From positions 182,303 through 246,302 of the forward strand of contig VXAZ01004031.1 in NCBI GenBank assembly GCA_013399875.1: a stretch of 64,000 nt of DNA, given 5' to 3'. The stretch is from Gymnorhina tibicen (Eukaryota; Chordata; Aves; Passeriformes; Artamidae). Position numbers and translations under genes: made by a program. This document shows positions 34,001-46,535 of the stretch, one piece after another. The notes beneath the pieces were generated by a model. The model had not been told where the DNA came from. It ran no database searches and saw only the letters and a list, made by a program, of their open reading frames with translations. Numbering within the stretch: position 1 is the first letter of the stretch; each line of letters starts with the position of its first letter.

Positions 34001-37000
34001 GGCCTGGCGCAGAAGGGGACATCTGCCCACGTCCATCTGCCACCAGCCCCACGCCCCGCTTTGTTTTTGGTGGGGTCACTTTCGTGCCATTGTAGCTCCC
34101 TGAACCGCCTCGCCGGGACACCAGGACCAGACAGGGAAAAAGGTGGGAGCCTGGGGAGAAGGAGCAGGCAACCACCAGCTCTGCTCAGATGCATCTGGGA
34201 CTCAGTTGTCCCAGTAGGCTCTTAAATCACTTGGGAAAGGATTATCTTTTGCCTCTGCCTTTGTTTTTCGCTCTGGCAACTGCTGGGATTGCTCCCTCCC
34301 TACTTAGACGGATGTACTACAGCACCAAAACGCTTCCAAAATGTTCCAAGCATCACATGAAATAAACAAGAAATAAAAATAATCACAGCTCGGTCAAACA
34401 ACGGCAGCAACCTCCCACATTTACTGACCCATCAGAACCTGCAAGGACAACTTCCCCAGCGAGGCACTGACCGAGGAGAAGAGGCTGCAGCACAAAAAAA
34501 GATCATTTTGTGTTCGTATCAGTCATTTAAGGTCAGATTAAGTGTTCTTGAAGGCTGGTCCATGTGTCTCCCATTTTCCAAAGTGCCCTGCTCGCCCAGG
34601 AATTGTAGGAACTTTTGAAAATGGGCTGCTGGCTCCCAGGCCCCTGGGATGCTTGACCGAGTGGTCAGGAGGGCTGAGATTTCCATACAAATTGCAAAGC
34701 TCCTAAATGGCTTCCTCAGCACAGGGCCGGGGGTGGAAACGGGAGAATATTTAATGATTAGTTCCTTATGGCTCCCACATTCTTGAAGCATATTTCTCGC
34801 AGTCCCTGGAACACTCCTGCATTCTTGATTGCAAAATGGCAATAAGTGATTTCCTTTAAAAGCCTTTTCTTTTATTGGAATACTAAAAATACCCCCCTAG
34901 CCCCACTGCACTGCAGTCTCTCTCTTTCCTGGACAGGCCCCATCAACCCTGATGTATTCTATTTTGAAGACAGCAATAAACATTTCAGCATGGGCCGTTC
35001 AATCCACTTCATAATAGATCTTGCATTTCCAGTGGAGCCCTTCTAGCACCATAAATCATCTTTACACAGACTTAAGTATGAGAAATTCCAGCTCAAAAGC
35101 AGCATGGAATTTTTTTTTTGTTTTTTCTTTTTAGAAATTAAGAATGGGCACAAAACAGTCAAGAATTAAATGTGTGACAACTTTAAACGTGAAACCACTG
35201 GGCTGACCCTGTAAACCAGGGCTGCTGCAATGGTCCGAGCCACACCGTGCAGCGCTGCTCCAGTCAATCCACTTGACACAAACCTGCCTTGGCGGGGGGA
35301 AGTTCAGGAAAAATTCCCCGCACATCCACTCCATCTGAACAAACACGGCTGTCAGATCTGGGAGACGCTGGCCGCTGCCGATTTTAAAAGCCGCAGATGA
35401 AGATTAATGGCACTGCACGTCTGAACGGCTTCCACGCACCCAACACTCCTTTTGTTTTCCCAGCCCATACGGACTGGAAGCCCAAACTGTCCTCCCCTCT
35501 GCTCACGATGTCTCTCTCCATCTGCTGCAGGCCTTGGAGAACAGCTCGGAGATAATTCCAGGTACCCAGCAAGGAGGCTCCTGCCCGAGCCAGGATTGAT
35601 GTCCTGGCTGGGCCGAGGAGCTTCTCCAGGAACGGCGGCTGAGCAACCGCGACCAAGAACGGCAGCAGGAGCAGCCAGCCCTGCTCGGCCTCCAGCAGCA
35701 GAGCCTTTGTGTCTCCAGGAGCCAGCAGGGGTGGAATCCCGAGCCCCAGCAGCGCAGGGTGCCCAGCCCAGCAGGGGATGGGGTCCCCAGAAGGGGAGGT
35801 TTGGCTGGACGAGGTGCCCGAGCGGCTCCCAGCCCTTCCCCGGCACGGTCACTTCTCCCCACACAAAGGGGCTCCGCTGGGAACCTGAGCTCAAACCTGC
35901 TGCTCACACCTTCACTGTGCTCCAGCAGCTCTCCCCGAGTGCCTGCACACCCTCGGCACAGGCTGATCCCCCCGTGCTGGACGGAGCAGGAGCTGCAGCC
36001 CTCGCCCGAGCACAGCCCAGCACAGGCGGGACGGGGTCACCCCAAGGAACCCGGCTCTGCACACCAGGGACACCCCCAAAGGGAAACGCTGGAGTGGCAA
36101 AGTGCTTTTCTCCTCAAACACAGCCCTGAGGAAAGGGAAAGAACCTTGGCGTCTTCCTGGCTGGATCTTTTAAGAATTCAGGTGAAACTTCCTTGATTTT
36201 AACACCACCACCACTTTGCATTAAGTGTTTCGCCCCAGTCCTGCAGGGTGTAGCTGCCTGCCTGTAGAATTCTTGACACAGATACAGCTGGTATTTTGTT
36301 GAGAATTGTGTTTTCACAACTCAAAGAACAATCCTGCTTTTAGAAACTTGCTCAACCTTTGGCAATGCAGCCTAATCAGCAGAGAAAACTGCAGAAACCA
36401 GCAACCAAATTCTCCTTATTAATGCCATTTACAGCTGCTAACAACTACAAGAACCTTCTAAAAATGCCAAGGGAAACAGGGCGGGTGAAACAATCCCTTG
36501 CAAACAGCTGAGCCAATACATACAAGAATTGTGATAAGAAATTAGGTCTGACTTGCATAATCACTTTAAAAGATTTTGGAAAATGGAGTCTGAAGAGCAG
36601 GAGGCTGATAAAACAACAGCGTTCGGTAGCAACGCGAAAATTTCATGCCGATGAAGTAGGGAATTCAATCCTTGCTGAATTCTTGACATCATTTAGATGT
36701 TAACAGAAGTTTCTTCTCCAAAAAAAGAAGGCAAGGCATCTCTTAAAGCCCACACACAGATCTCTGACTCCTATATGCAGAGTACTACACAGAACTATTT
36801 TGGTTTTGGACGACTGCATTGTCTCATGTGTCAGGATGACTATTTGATTTTCTTTTATTTTTTAATTTCAGCCTCGAGCAGAGCCAAACCTGTACAATTT
36901 ATGCACGTGCAGTGCAAGAGGTCCCCTCTCATTTCGTGTTAAAAAAAAAAAGAAGAGAAAGGAGGAGGGAAAGACCACAGTATCATTTCATCTCTGTACC

Positions 37001-37309
37001 TTCCTAAAACCTGAGAAGTTTATAAGCTCTTAACTCCAGTTCCCTGCTTTTGCCTCCCCACATGACAGCTCCAAGCTGCCCCAGCAGCTGCACAGTAAAA
37101 GTCTTCAAAGGAAGTACGGAAATAACTGCTCTGAGAACAAAGTGCTGGGGAGCCCCTGGCCTGGGGGAGCAGGGCTGGGCCGCTGGCACTGCTGCGTCCC
37201 CGTGGCACTGCCAGGGCACAGCTCTGCACCCCCACTCCCGTGGGCACTGCTGCTCAGCAAACCCAGGGCAGCACTGGGAGAACCTGCACAAGGCAGAGGG
37301 CTTTGGAAA

Positions 37310-37481
37310 ACTTTCTCTGTTGCCCAGTGAAGTTGTTGATGCCCCTGGATCCCTGGCAGTGCCCAAGGCCAGGCTGGACGGGGCTGGGAGCAGCCTGGGA
37401 CAGTGGGAGGTGTCCTTGCCCATGGCAGGGGTGGCACTGGGTGGGCTTTCCTTCCCAACCCAAACCACTCTATGATTCTGT
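37310..37481 (+). mobile_element. CR1 LINE, 3' tail fragment
   Basis: It opens with TGTTGCCCAGTGAAGTTG and GCCCCTGGATCCCTGGCAG and ends CCAAACCACTCTATGATTCTG, a complete CR1 3' terminus. It is in the same subfamily state (GGACGGGGCTGGG) as the copy at 25400. Confidence 0.9.
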
Positions 37482-38439
37482 ATTTTGTGTCGTATTTTCC
37501 TTTTGGAGAACATTTCCCTTTTTCAGCTCCTTAAGGTTATTCCTAGATACGTGTGGGGGTTGACAGAGAGAAAAGAGAAATATTTAAAGTTAAGGAAGAA
37601 AGATCTGTGTGAGGACTGGAGCCTGTTATCAAACAAACAACCAGCATAAAAACACCTGGGAGCCAAAGAAGTTGCCTGATTTACCAATTTCTTTTTTTTT
37701 TCCCGGAGTCTAATCCTACGGTTAAATCTACAGAGCTTTTCCCCCTCACACTTCCAGGGGGAGAAGAAACCCTCCCAGCAAAGAGGCACATAAATCTCCC
37801 TGGATCATTTGTCTGAATCCTGCTCCTGCCCAAACACGGGATGCTCCATATGCTTTTGCAATAGCTCTGTTTTGATAGAATTACCAGGACTGTCCCTTAT
37901 TAATCATGTTGCCACTACAAGTCCCTCTGGAGTGTTTGCTTATTCTAAACTTTTCCAAACTCTTCCAGTTTCCTCTTCATTTATTAAAAGCTCGCTGAAG
38001 ATGACCACAGTTGAAGCAAAACTCCGCTACTACAGAACAGAAGGGGAAAAAAAAGGGGGCGAGGGGGAAAATCACCTTTAACCACGACTTTCCCTCTCCT
38101 CCCAGAAGAAGCTCCCCCAAACGCTGGTTCAGTCTTTGTTTCCCTGACTGTGGAGCCCGAGCCGTGGCTATTTAAGGTAGCATTAACATTCAAGGAACAC
38201 TTTCCTGGATGTTACTATTCGAGCCGGGATCATTGGAAGAAATTCGGTATTGGCTCAGTCCTTCAGTGCCCCGAAATCAATGAGCTTATTCCAGCCCTGA
38301 AGTGTTCTCAGAGCCAGCCTGAAGTGCTCTGCTGGCCGCGGAACAAAGCCCTTGGCACCCCGCGGGACCGAACCCTGCTGAGGTGCAAGGCGTTTCCAAA
38401 CGCTCCCGATTAAGTGAAAGAATCCCCAATTAAGAAAGC

Positions 38440-38790
38440 GGCAGTGCCGGGGCTGGCGGAAGAAAGGGAACGTTCGGCGCGGCGCGCAGCCCTCCACGGT
38501 CCCGGCACGGGCACCGCGAGCGCGGCCAGCAGCGGCGGGGGACGGAGCGCGAGCGTCCCCGGGCGTCCCTCGGGAACTGCTGGCACCCCTGCTCCAGGGC
38601 TGGGGGCACCGTGGGCGGGGATCGGCCTGAGCTGACCTCCAGCCCCCGCCGCGCTCCCCGAGGCTCCGGGGATGCCAGGGACGGGCCGCGGCTGCGGGCG
38701 GTTCTGCCCCATCCTGGCGCTGCCGGGAGCCGAGGAAGGGGAACCCGCAGCGCAGGGACACTGCCGCTGGGACAGCCTCCCTCCGACCCC
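38440..38790. promoter_or_regulatory. Orphan CpG-rich island in the STX8 intron
   Basis: CpG dinucleotides are dense here: about 23 by hand count in 38461-38580, including GCGCGGCGCGC and GAGCGCGAGCG. The flanks on both sides quickly become AT-rich and CpG-poor. No TATA-type motif or start codon in a recognised protein context is visible. It could be an alternative or antisense promoter, an enhancer, or an old GC-biased segment. Confidence 0.5.
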
Positions 38791-39429
38791 GCCGATCGGG
38801 AACGTCCCCCTCTATCCCCCACATTTCACATTGTTTGGAGGGCTCTGCTGTCTGCAAAACATTAACTCGAACCAAGCGATACAATTCTGCTAAAATTACA
38901 CTCTCAAGCCAGCTACGTCTTTCTGAGTCACAAAACAAATATGCCTTTCCACGCACTTTTGGAATTGCAACACGGATTTCATTCTGATTTTCTCCCAGCT
39001 CATACAGAGTTTACATAAATGATTTTTCATGTTTATCTTTCCTCATAAAAACCACGGAGCTCGCTGGTGCTGTGCTAACAAAAGCTGGGCTCATCCGGGT
39101 GTGGGGCAGCAGGGAGAGGCCCCTTGGCTCTCCAGGCTCCCCCCGGTCCTGCAGACAGGACCCTGCAGCCCAAGCAGCCTCCAGCTGTGCTCACACGGAC
39201 TCCACTTGGATGCAGTCATTCCCACTGGGAACTGCAGGCAAAGCCCTGTGGAATCTGAGCAGAGGACTGGAGAACTCTCCCAGACGGAGAACTCGGCGTG
39301 GGCTTCCCACCTCTGGTCCAAGGCTGCTTCCCAGGAGTCCGAGGACACTGGCCAGGAATGGGGCTACTCCAGGGAGGTCTGAGCTCACCTGGGGGGCTGT
39401 GACCTGTCCAGCACAGGGCCAGAAGCAAC

Positions 39430-39580
39430 AGACACCCCTGGATCCCTGGCAGTGCCCAAGGCCAGGCTGGACACTGGGGCTGGGAGCAGCCTGGGACAGT
39501 GGGAGGTGTCCCTGCCATGGCAGGGGTGGCACTGGCTGGGCTTTAGGGTCTCTTCCAACCCAACCCAGCCTGGGATTCTG
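39430..39580 (+). mobile_element. CR1 LINE, 3' tail fragment
   Basis: It runs from CCCCTGGATCCCTGGCAGTG to CCAACCCAGCCTGGGATTCTG. It carries the insert ACACTGGGGCTGGG, shared only with the copy at 41957, so these two belong to one subfamily or share a source. Confidence 0.88.
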
Positions 39581-41956
39581 GCAAATCAAAAACAGGCTGG
39601 AAACCAGAAAAATCAAACCAGCTCAATTTCAAGAAGATGGAGCCGAACCCCAACATCTGCACCCACCTTGGTGGCAGCTGAGACCAGAACGGGGGCTCGA
39701 GGCAGACTCACAAGAGACTCCCTGCTCTGCCAGCACGAGAAGCTCCCACCTCTGAGGGGAAAAGCGACACCACGACTCCTGCCCGGTGCCACCCTGCCAG
39801 GGCTGTGCGTGAATGCCTCTCCAGTCACGCTAGAAGAATTTTTTTTAAGGTTTCATCAACTCCTGCCTCGATCACTTCAAAAGCCCCACACTGCACACGC
39901 AGCACTACGGCAGGAACAGAGTCATCTGCAAATGGTTAATGAAATGCATATTAGGTGCAAACCACTGGGACTGCGGAGAGCTGCCTGGCAGGGTTTGATT
40001 TCGAGCAAGCCACAGAACATGACAGTAATTTAAATAAAACCTGTACAGTTTATCCAGTGCTTCAGCCTCTCTTTCTGTCTCTGCTCCCATCCAAGCCAGC
40101 ACAGGCTGACCACGTATCACAGAGCCCATATCCAAGCAGGAATTTTACTCACAGTGTTTGGCTTTAAGAGTAGGCAAATTAAAAACAGAGATGAAGGGAT
40201 GCTTAGCCTTTTATTTTTAGCACAATCGAGGTTTGGTGGGAGGGAATCCTAATAAAATTGAAAAGACAACACTTCTAACGGAGCACCCTTAATTTTAAAA
40301 TGAAGAGGTGAATGCAGTGATTAGCTTTTTCTTGCTAGCAGCTTTTTTTTTTGTTATTTCAATATTGCTCACTGTGGTTTTCATGGCTTTGAGGGGAGGT
40401 TTTTAGCAGGACCAGCTGCCAAGAACATCTCCCAGTTAGCTGCTTTGGTCATCAGTCAGTAGCTGCCATTAGCACAGCAGTTTCTATCTGCAAATCCAAT
40501 AATTCTAGAGCTACCAAACATCATTTTCCCTCGAGATTAGTTTTGGTGGAGAAAAACATCCTTTGGAAGGCAAGCCATTTTTTTTTTCCCCTAGTATTTT
40601 AGCTATCAAAACACATGGTGCAGCCTGGAATCGAGCTGCCCATAAAAGCTCTGCTCCTCAGCCAGTGAACATGGGAAACCACCAACTCCAGCTGCTCCAA
40701 TTAACTCCCAGCATCTTCCTCAAAGCCCAGACAATCCCGGGCTACTTGTCATGCAAACAACCTGGGAGCTTCATTCTCCCGGCAAGGCAAGAGGAGGGGT
40801 AAATGACTGAGTTAAGTAGATTACTGGGGAAGGAGTCACACTCAGCAGCCTTATGAGATGATTAGACCCTGGGAAACTCACACCCCAAATCCCCCCCGGC
40901 CCTGATAGTGCACATTCATTGCCAGCTCCGGCATCCACCGCAATCAGGGACCTTCCCTGGCAGCGTTAAATATTCATTTCCCAATGAACTTCCATTCCGT
41001 TGCTCCCCGCCCCCCACCAAAAAGGAAGATTTTTGCGTTAAAATTTTACAGGGGAAGAAGTTGCAGCAGCGTTTAGCGAGCCAGCAGTTCATGCTAGAGC
41101 AACTCTTTCCAGAGAATCAGCAGCGTTTCTGGAGCGGGGCTGGGAGCAGCAGCATCACCCGGAGCAGAGGTGTAAGAGCCTCCACGGGCACTGCACGGGG
41201 GAGCAGCAAGGAGCTGCCCTGAGCACGGCACAAACCCAGCACAGCCCAGCAGCTCCTGCAGGCCGGGAGCGGGGCAGGAACCCCGTTTGTGGCAGGAGAG
41301 CCGGTGGGAGCGAGGTCCCAGCTGGGGTCTGGCTGCCCCCAGGGCAGGGGGTGATGCCCCTCTCTGCGCTCGGCATGGCCCCACAGAGCTCGGGGACTGA
41401 GGCTGGGGGACACCTGCCTGGAATGCCGGGAGAACCGGCAGCAACCCTGACTTTTTGCCAACTCATGGCACCGCGAGGAGCGACAGGTTCTGGGAGAGGC
41501 TTCAGACACGGCTGTGTAACACTTCATGTCACAAAAGACTCCAAGTTTAACAGGAGTCTATACAGCATTATTCAGCAACCCTGCATTATCCTATGAATTA
41601 CACATCCCCCATTTTCTGGATCTATATAAAGCAAAGGGCGTAACCCCATCACACTGGAGAAGGTGAGTGTGCCGAGAGTTCTCCCTCCTACCTGTGGTAT
41701 TTTTATCAGAGATGGCTTTAAAAATATCTCTCAAAGAAAGTCTCTTATGCAAGAAGTAAGACAGCTGAGGACTCCTGAAGTGCAGTCGTGTTCCACCAAA
41801 GGAAACTCCACCACCAGGGGTGGTTTCACCCCTGGTACCTAGAAGGATGAACTGCACAAACCCAGGGACCAACCTGCTGAGAAGGGCTCATCTTCCAGGA
41901 AGCTGCTTGGTGAGACAGCTCTGAAGAAGGAAAGCATCAGGCTAAGCTGATTCCTG

Positions 41957-42337
41957 CTGAGAGACTTGAGGTTGTTCAGCCTGGAGAAGGCTCCAGGGAG
42001 ACCTTAGAGCTCCTTCTAGTGCCTAAAAGGGCTCCAAGAGAGCTGGAGAGGGACTTCAGACAAAGGCATGGAGTGACAGGGTGGGGGAATGGCCTTAAGC
42101 TGAAGGAGAGCAGGGTTAGATGGGACATCAGGAAGGAATTGTTCCTGGTGAGGGTGGGGAGGCCCTGGCACAGGGTGCCCAGAGCAGCTGTGGCTGCCCC
42201 TGGATCCCTGGCAGTGCCCAAGGCCAGGCTGGACACTGGGGCTGGGAGCAGCCTGGGACAGTGGGAGGTGTCCCTGCCATGGCAGGGGTGGGATGGGCTT
42301 TAAGGTCCCTTCCAACCCAAACTCTTCTGTGATTCTC
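41957..42337 (+). mobile_element. CR1 LINE, 380-bp 3' fragment
   Basis: This is the longest young CR1 in the window, from TGCTGAGAGACTTGAGG and GTTCAGCCTGGAGAAGG through GGAAGGAATTGTTCCTGGTG and CCTGGCACAGGGTGCCCAG to CCAACCCAAACTCTTCTGTGATTCT. It contains the end of the ORF2 region and the 3'UTR. It faces the opposite-strand CR1 at 42915, about 580 bp away. Confidence 0.93.
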
Positions 42338-42914
42338 TAAGGACCCAAGAGCAGAAATAACACATTTCCTGCCTCCCTGATCCCCATTTCTTTCTTGACT
42401 AATGCTGAAGGAAGGCCTGAAAAGGAGATGGGGTCCCCCCACTATCTCGGGGTCTCAGGTGAGCCAGAGCACAGCGCAGGCGGGCACCGAGCAGAGCCCG
42501 GCCAAGCCCAGCCTCACCTCACGCTGGGCTCTCCGTGTCCCGTGCCAAATGTTTGGGGAAGCAGACGACTGGAACTTGTCCGCTGTAAAACTCGTTCAGT
42601 CATATCCCATAAAAATACCTGAGTGCCCACCTACGGACACCATTCCCTTCTGGGAGCTGCCACCTCAGCTTCCCGGCCATTTAACACCTAAATACTCCCC
42701 AGTTCCAAGCCCCCCGATGACTTAACCATGTCCTCATTGCCAGAAGCAGCAGGACAAAAGGAGGCCACCAAACAGCCACCAGCACCACTTTGATCTTCAT
42801 TCACACAGCAGCAAAGGAAATCAGTTCTGCTCTTCCTTCCCGGGAAGATGATCTCCAGTGCTCCTCTGGCAGCCAAAATACAGCATGGATTTTGTAAGGG
42901 GAGCAAGCCTGGGC

Positions 42915-43115
42915 ATCCTGGAATCATGGAATCACAGAATGGTTTGGGTTGGGAGGGACCTTAAAGCCCATCCAGTGCCACCCCTGCCATGGCAGGGACA
43001 CCTCCCACTGTCCCAGGCTGCTCCCAGCCCCGTCCAGCCTGGCCTTGGACACTGCCAGGGATCCAGGGGCAGCCACAGCTGCTCTGGGCACCCTGTGCCA
43101 GGGCCTGCCCACGCT
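42915..43115 (-). mobile_element. CR1 LINE, 3' tail fragment (minus)
   Basis: Reading +, it starts GGAATCATGGAATCACAG, then AATGGTTTGGGTTGGGAGGG, and continues to GGCACCCTGTGCCAGGGCC. It is the reverse complement of the 3' 180 bp of the CR1 at 41957-42337 with only a few differences, so the pair is a strong inverted repeat. Confidence 0.93.
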
Positions 43116-45240
43116 GGATTTTGGGCAGTTGCCAAGAACCTGAACTCAGCGTTCCCTGTCTCCTCAGGGCAGGTCCAGCACAGAACACAGCGAGCCCCCA
43201 CATTCACCAGCTCCTTACTTCAAGCAGAATCCAGAGCCCTAAAGGCTGACCCCTAAAGCTGCAGGGACTCAGCACAGCAGCTCCTTGGATACGCCCTGGG
43301 CTGGAGCAAATCCAGTGGCAGAGAGGTCTCAGCGGAGGATCCCGGCACAGGAACAGCTTTTCAACACTGGGCAGGGCTGCCTGATCCAAACTCAAGATAT
43401 TCCTGTCCCAGACAGTCTCTCTGTAACCACCAGAATCACACACAGATATGCTGTGAATGCTCCAGCACGGGCAGAGGAGCAGGGGGGAGCACTGAGCTTA
43501 TCCTGCGTCCACGGGCAGAGCTGCATCCAGAACCAGAGCAAACAGCATCGCCCCGGTGCCACCGGTGATGGCAAACAGTGAAACCCCTCAGTGGTGGAAG
43601 TGGCTCAGAGGACGTGGCAGAGGAACCAAGGGGATGCCAGTAATGCTGGCACTACCACAACAACCAGCAAAGCAGAAGCGGTGACGCCGGGAAAGGTGCA
43701 GAAACGAGGGAATTCTACTTGCAGCAAAGGGCTGAGGTGCAGTGAGAAGGCTGGAGAGCCACTTCTCCCCACATCCCCACCCAAACCCATCCCCAGAAAA
43801 TGGGGATCAGCTCTGAGCCTCTCCCCAGCTCCCCAGGGATCTGCGCGTCTTGTCCAAACACCCCGTGCCAAACGGAGCGGTTCTAAGCCTGAAAACACAG
43901 AATGCACAACTCACAGGAAGGAATCCAATCATCTCGTCTCAGGAAACTGGGAATGTTCCCGTTTATGGCACTGCCTTGCCCCACGCTGTAAAATACCCAG
44001 CACGAATCATTTGGCACCGCTGCTGTTTTTCTAGAAGGCCTAAACACGGGGCTTTTTCCCCTCACTTTTGAGTCTTTAATTCAGTATCAAGGTGGGAAAT
44101 GAACATTTTTGCATTTTACTTAAATGCCAGAAAAACATTTGCTGCTTTTCTAGCAGGAATGAGTCACTTTGGCTCCAGTAAGGTGCTTTTCCAAAGCTTT
44201 TTAGCAGCACTGTCACCTTGCTAATGCTCTAGAGCTAAACACCGAACACTGTCTGCTGGGATCCCCCAGACTTTACAAACACTGCAGCAGAACCAACCCA
44301 CCCAGCCCTGCCGGAGCCGGAAACCTCAGAGCTAAATAAAATCTCCAAGCCCAGGGAGAAGCATTAAAGCCAGGAATATCTTCCCTCCTGGAGAGGTTAC
44401 ACTTTCCAAACACCTTGAATTTGGTGGATCTGGGACAGTTTTGCAAATATGCCCGCGATGTTCAAAATCTTCTACCCCTCATGACACACGCTGTGCTGTG
44501 TCAGCCACTCCTCTTTCCTCACAGCACCCGCACACAAGCAGCCAAGGGGCAAACGCCAGTAAAACTGCAAACTCCCCCGGCCCCTGCCTGTGCTGGAGCA
44601 CAGGGAAGGGCGGGAGAAAGCAGCTCCCACCCACACGTGGGGACCCACTTCCCAGGACAAATACAACATCTCAGTTACAGCCACGCCCCTGGAGCTCCTC
44701 GGCCGAGGCATTAGAACAGGTTTACAGAAATCAGGGGCAGGTGAATGGTATCCCCACCCTGCTCTGCTCCTCCTCCGCCCCAAATCCCAGCTGGCCGATC
44801 TGGGAGCCCTCCCCAGCTTCCTCCACCACGCCTGGGCCGCCGGGTGCTCTCCCACGTGTGGGAGAAGTTCCTTATCCTCGGCATGGATCCAAACTCCTGT
44901 CGGGGCTCTCGGGTCCCCAGGCAGCCCCACCAGCTCCCTGTCCCATCCCAGACAGGTGCCAAGGCTTCTCCTTGGGTTCAGCTGCAGTTTTCCAAAGAGG
45001 TACATGATGAAGACCAAGTGTTTCAGTGTGGATCCAGGGACGTGAGGTTTCTCCAGGTGCCAAAAGCCACCTCCAGCTGCTGTCCAAGGAGTTCCTGGCC
45101 GGCAGGCCGGGACCAAAGGCCACACCACGTCTTTGGGAGGTGATAGCTGCAAAGTCTCCAGCCCCAGGTCACCACGAGGCCTGGAGACACCCTTCCCACT
45201 GGAGTGGGAGAAACACTTTCACCAGACACAAAATACACAA

Positions 45241-45395
45241 TCATGGAATCACAGAATGGTTTGGGTCAAGAAGGGACCTTAAAGATCTTTGTCTCACTGC
45301 ACCCCCTGCCACGGGCAGGGACACCTCCCACCAGGCCAGGGTGCTCAGAGCTCCGTCCAGCCTGGCTCTGAACACCTCCAGGGATGGGGAATCTC
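45241..45395 (-). mobile_element. CR1 LINE, 3' tail fragment (minus)
   Basis: It starts ATCATGGAATCACAGAATGG and GGGACCTTAAAGATC and continues through CACCTCCCACCAGGCCAGGG to ACACCTCCAGGGATGGGG. It is more diverged than the copies at 42-43 kb and belongs to a different CR1 subfamily. Confidence 0.88.
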
Positions 45396-46334
45396 ACACT
45401 CCTCCCCACACCAACGCACACCCAGGCACCAGCTACGCACAAACAGCGTTCGCCCTTTACCTCTGCCCCTCCATTAGGACAGATGAAGGATCCTGCACGG
45501 ACAAAACCCCTCCTGCCCCCAGGAATTACTTCTGCTTCCCCACACTGGCAATGGGTTTGGGGCAGGGGCTCCAAGAGGGGCTGGCTGTGGTTGAGGCAGT
45601 GCCAGCCCCCAGCCCCTGCCCTGCAGCTCGGCACCACGGCACAGGAGCCGTGCCCGCGTGCGCGTCCCCTCCGGCCCAGCCCCTCTGCATGGGGGGCCCG
45701 AGCTTCACACGTTAACAGCCCCCTCGGGACAAAGCCTGGGAGTTTCTTAATTAAGTCCAAGTGAAAGGCAGCCCACAAGCATCCCACTTACATCCCGGGA
45801 GCAGCTCTGTCTGGACTTCAAACGCCCGGAGCACTGCCCGGCAGCCCGGCCTCAATAGCTGCTCCAGGATTTTCCTCCTGTGAATGGGAATGCCCAGCCT
45901 CCTCCCGGCCTCTTCAGCCTCCTCTCATTTCCCTCCCGTTTCAGACGTGTCTCTGGGACAGAGAGGAGGGAACAAAGGGGCTGCTTGTGTGTCAGGAGCC
46001 CTCGGAGGGGCTGTGTTTCAGTCCACCCTTCTCCAAAGCAGGGCAGTGTCTGGAGAGCTCTTTAGGAGTTTTCGTCTCATTAACATTTCCATGAGGGATC
46101 AAAGGATATATTAAAAAATATCTAAGTACAATTCCTGCTACGGAACGGGAATATATAAAAAAACCTGCTCAGATGCCTTTCCCTGATCCCTGGCATCACT
46201 GCTGGATGACTGTCTCCTCACGAGCCCGGCTTTTACTCCCACCCAACCCCACGAAGGTCTCGGCACATCCATCCCACCACGGCCCTGCTCCCCCGCGCCT
46301 TCTCCACCGGCAGGGCCGAGCTGCCCCGTGCTCC

Positions 46335-46535
46335 CCCCAGACAGATCCCAGTTATTCCCTGGCACTAAGTCACCGGGAGCAGGAATTGCTCTCATGTTGC
46401 CCCCAGACAGATCCCAGTTATTCCCTGGCACTAAGTCACCGGGAGCAGGAATTGCTCTCATGTTGCCCCCAGACAGATCCCAGTTATTCCCTGGCACTAA
46501 GTCACCGGGAGCAGGAATTGCTCTCATGCTGCCCC
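46335..46535 (+). repeat. 66-bp tandem triplicate
   Basis: There are three copies of a 66-bp unit containing CAGACAGATCCCAGTTATTC and GGCACTAAGTCACCGGGAGC, spaced exactly 66 bp (landmarks at 46338, 46404, 46470). The copies are almost identical; TGTTGCC is TGCTGCC in the last. Since 66 is divisible by three, a 22-residue peptide repeats in an open frame on each strand, but there is no sign of a real exon. Confidence 0.95.

Noticed and set aside
38255..38956. A 233-codon minus-strand open frame over the CpG-rich island
   Set aside because: GC-rich sequence has few stops; the peptide is Arg/Ala/Gly/Pro-rich without recognisable domains. Kept only as a CpG-island observation.
46335..46535. Regularly spaced direct repeats resembling a CRISPR array
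   Set aside because: Units abut without unique spacers and the genome is vertebrate; this is a plain tandem duplication.
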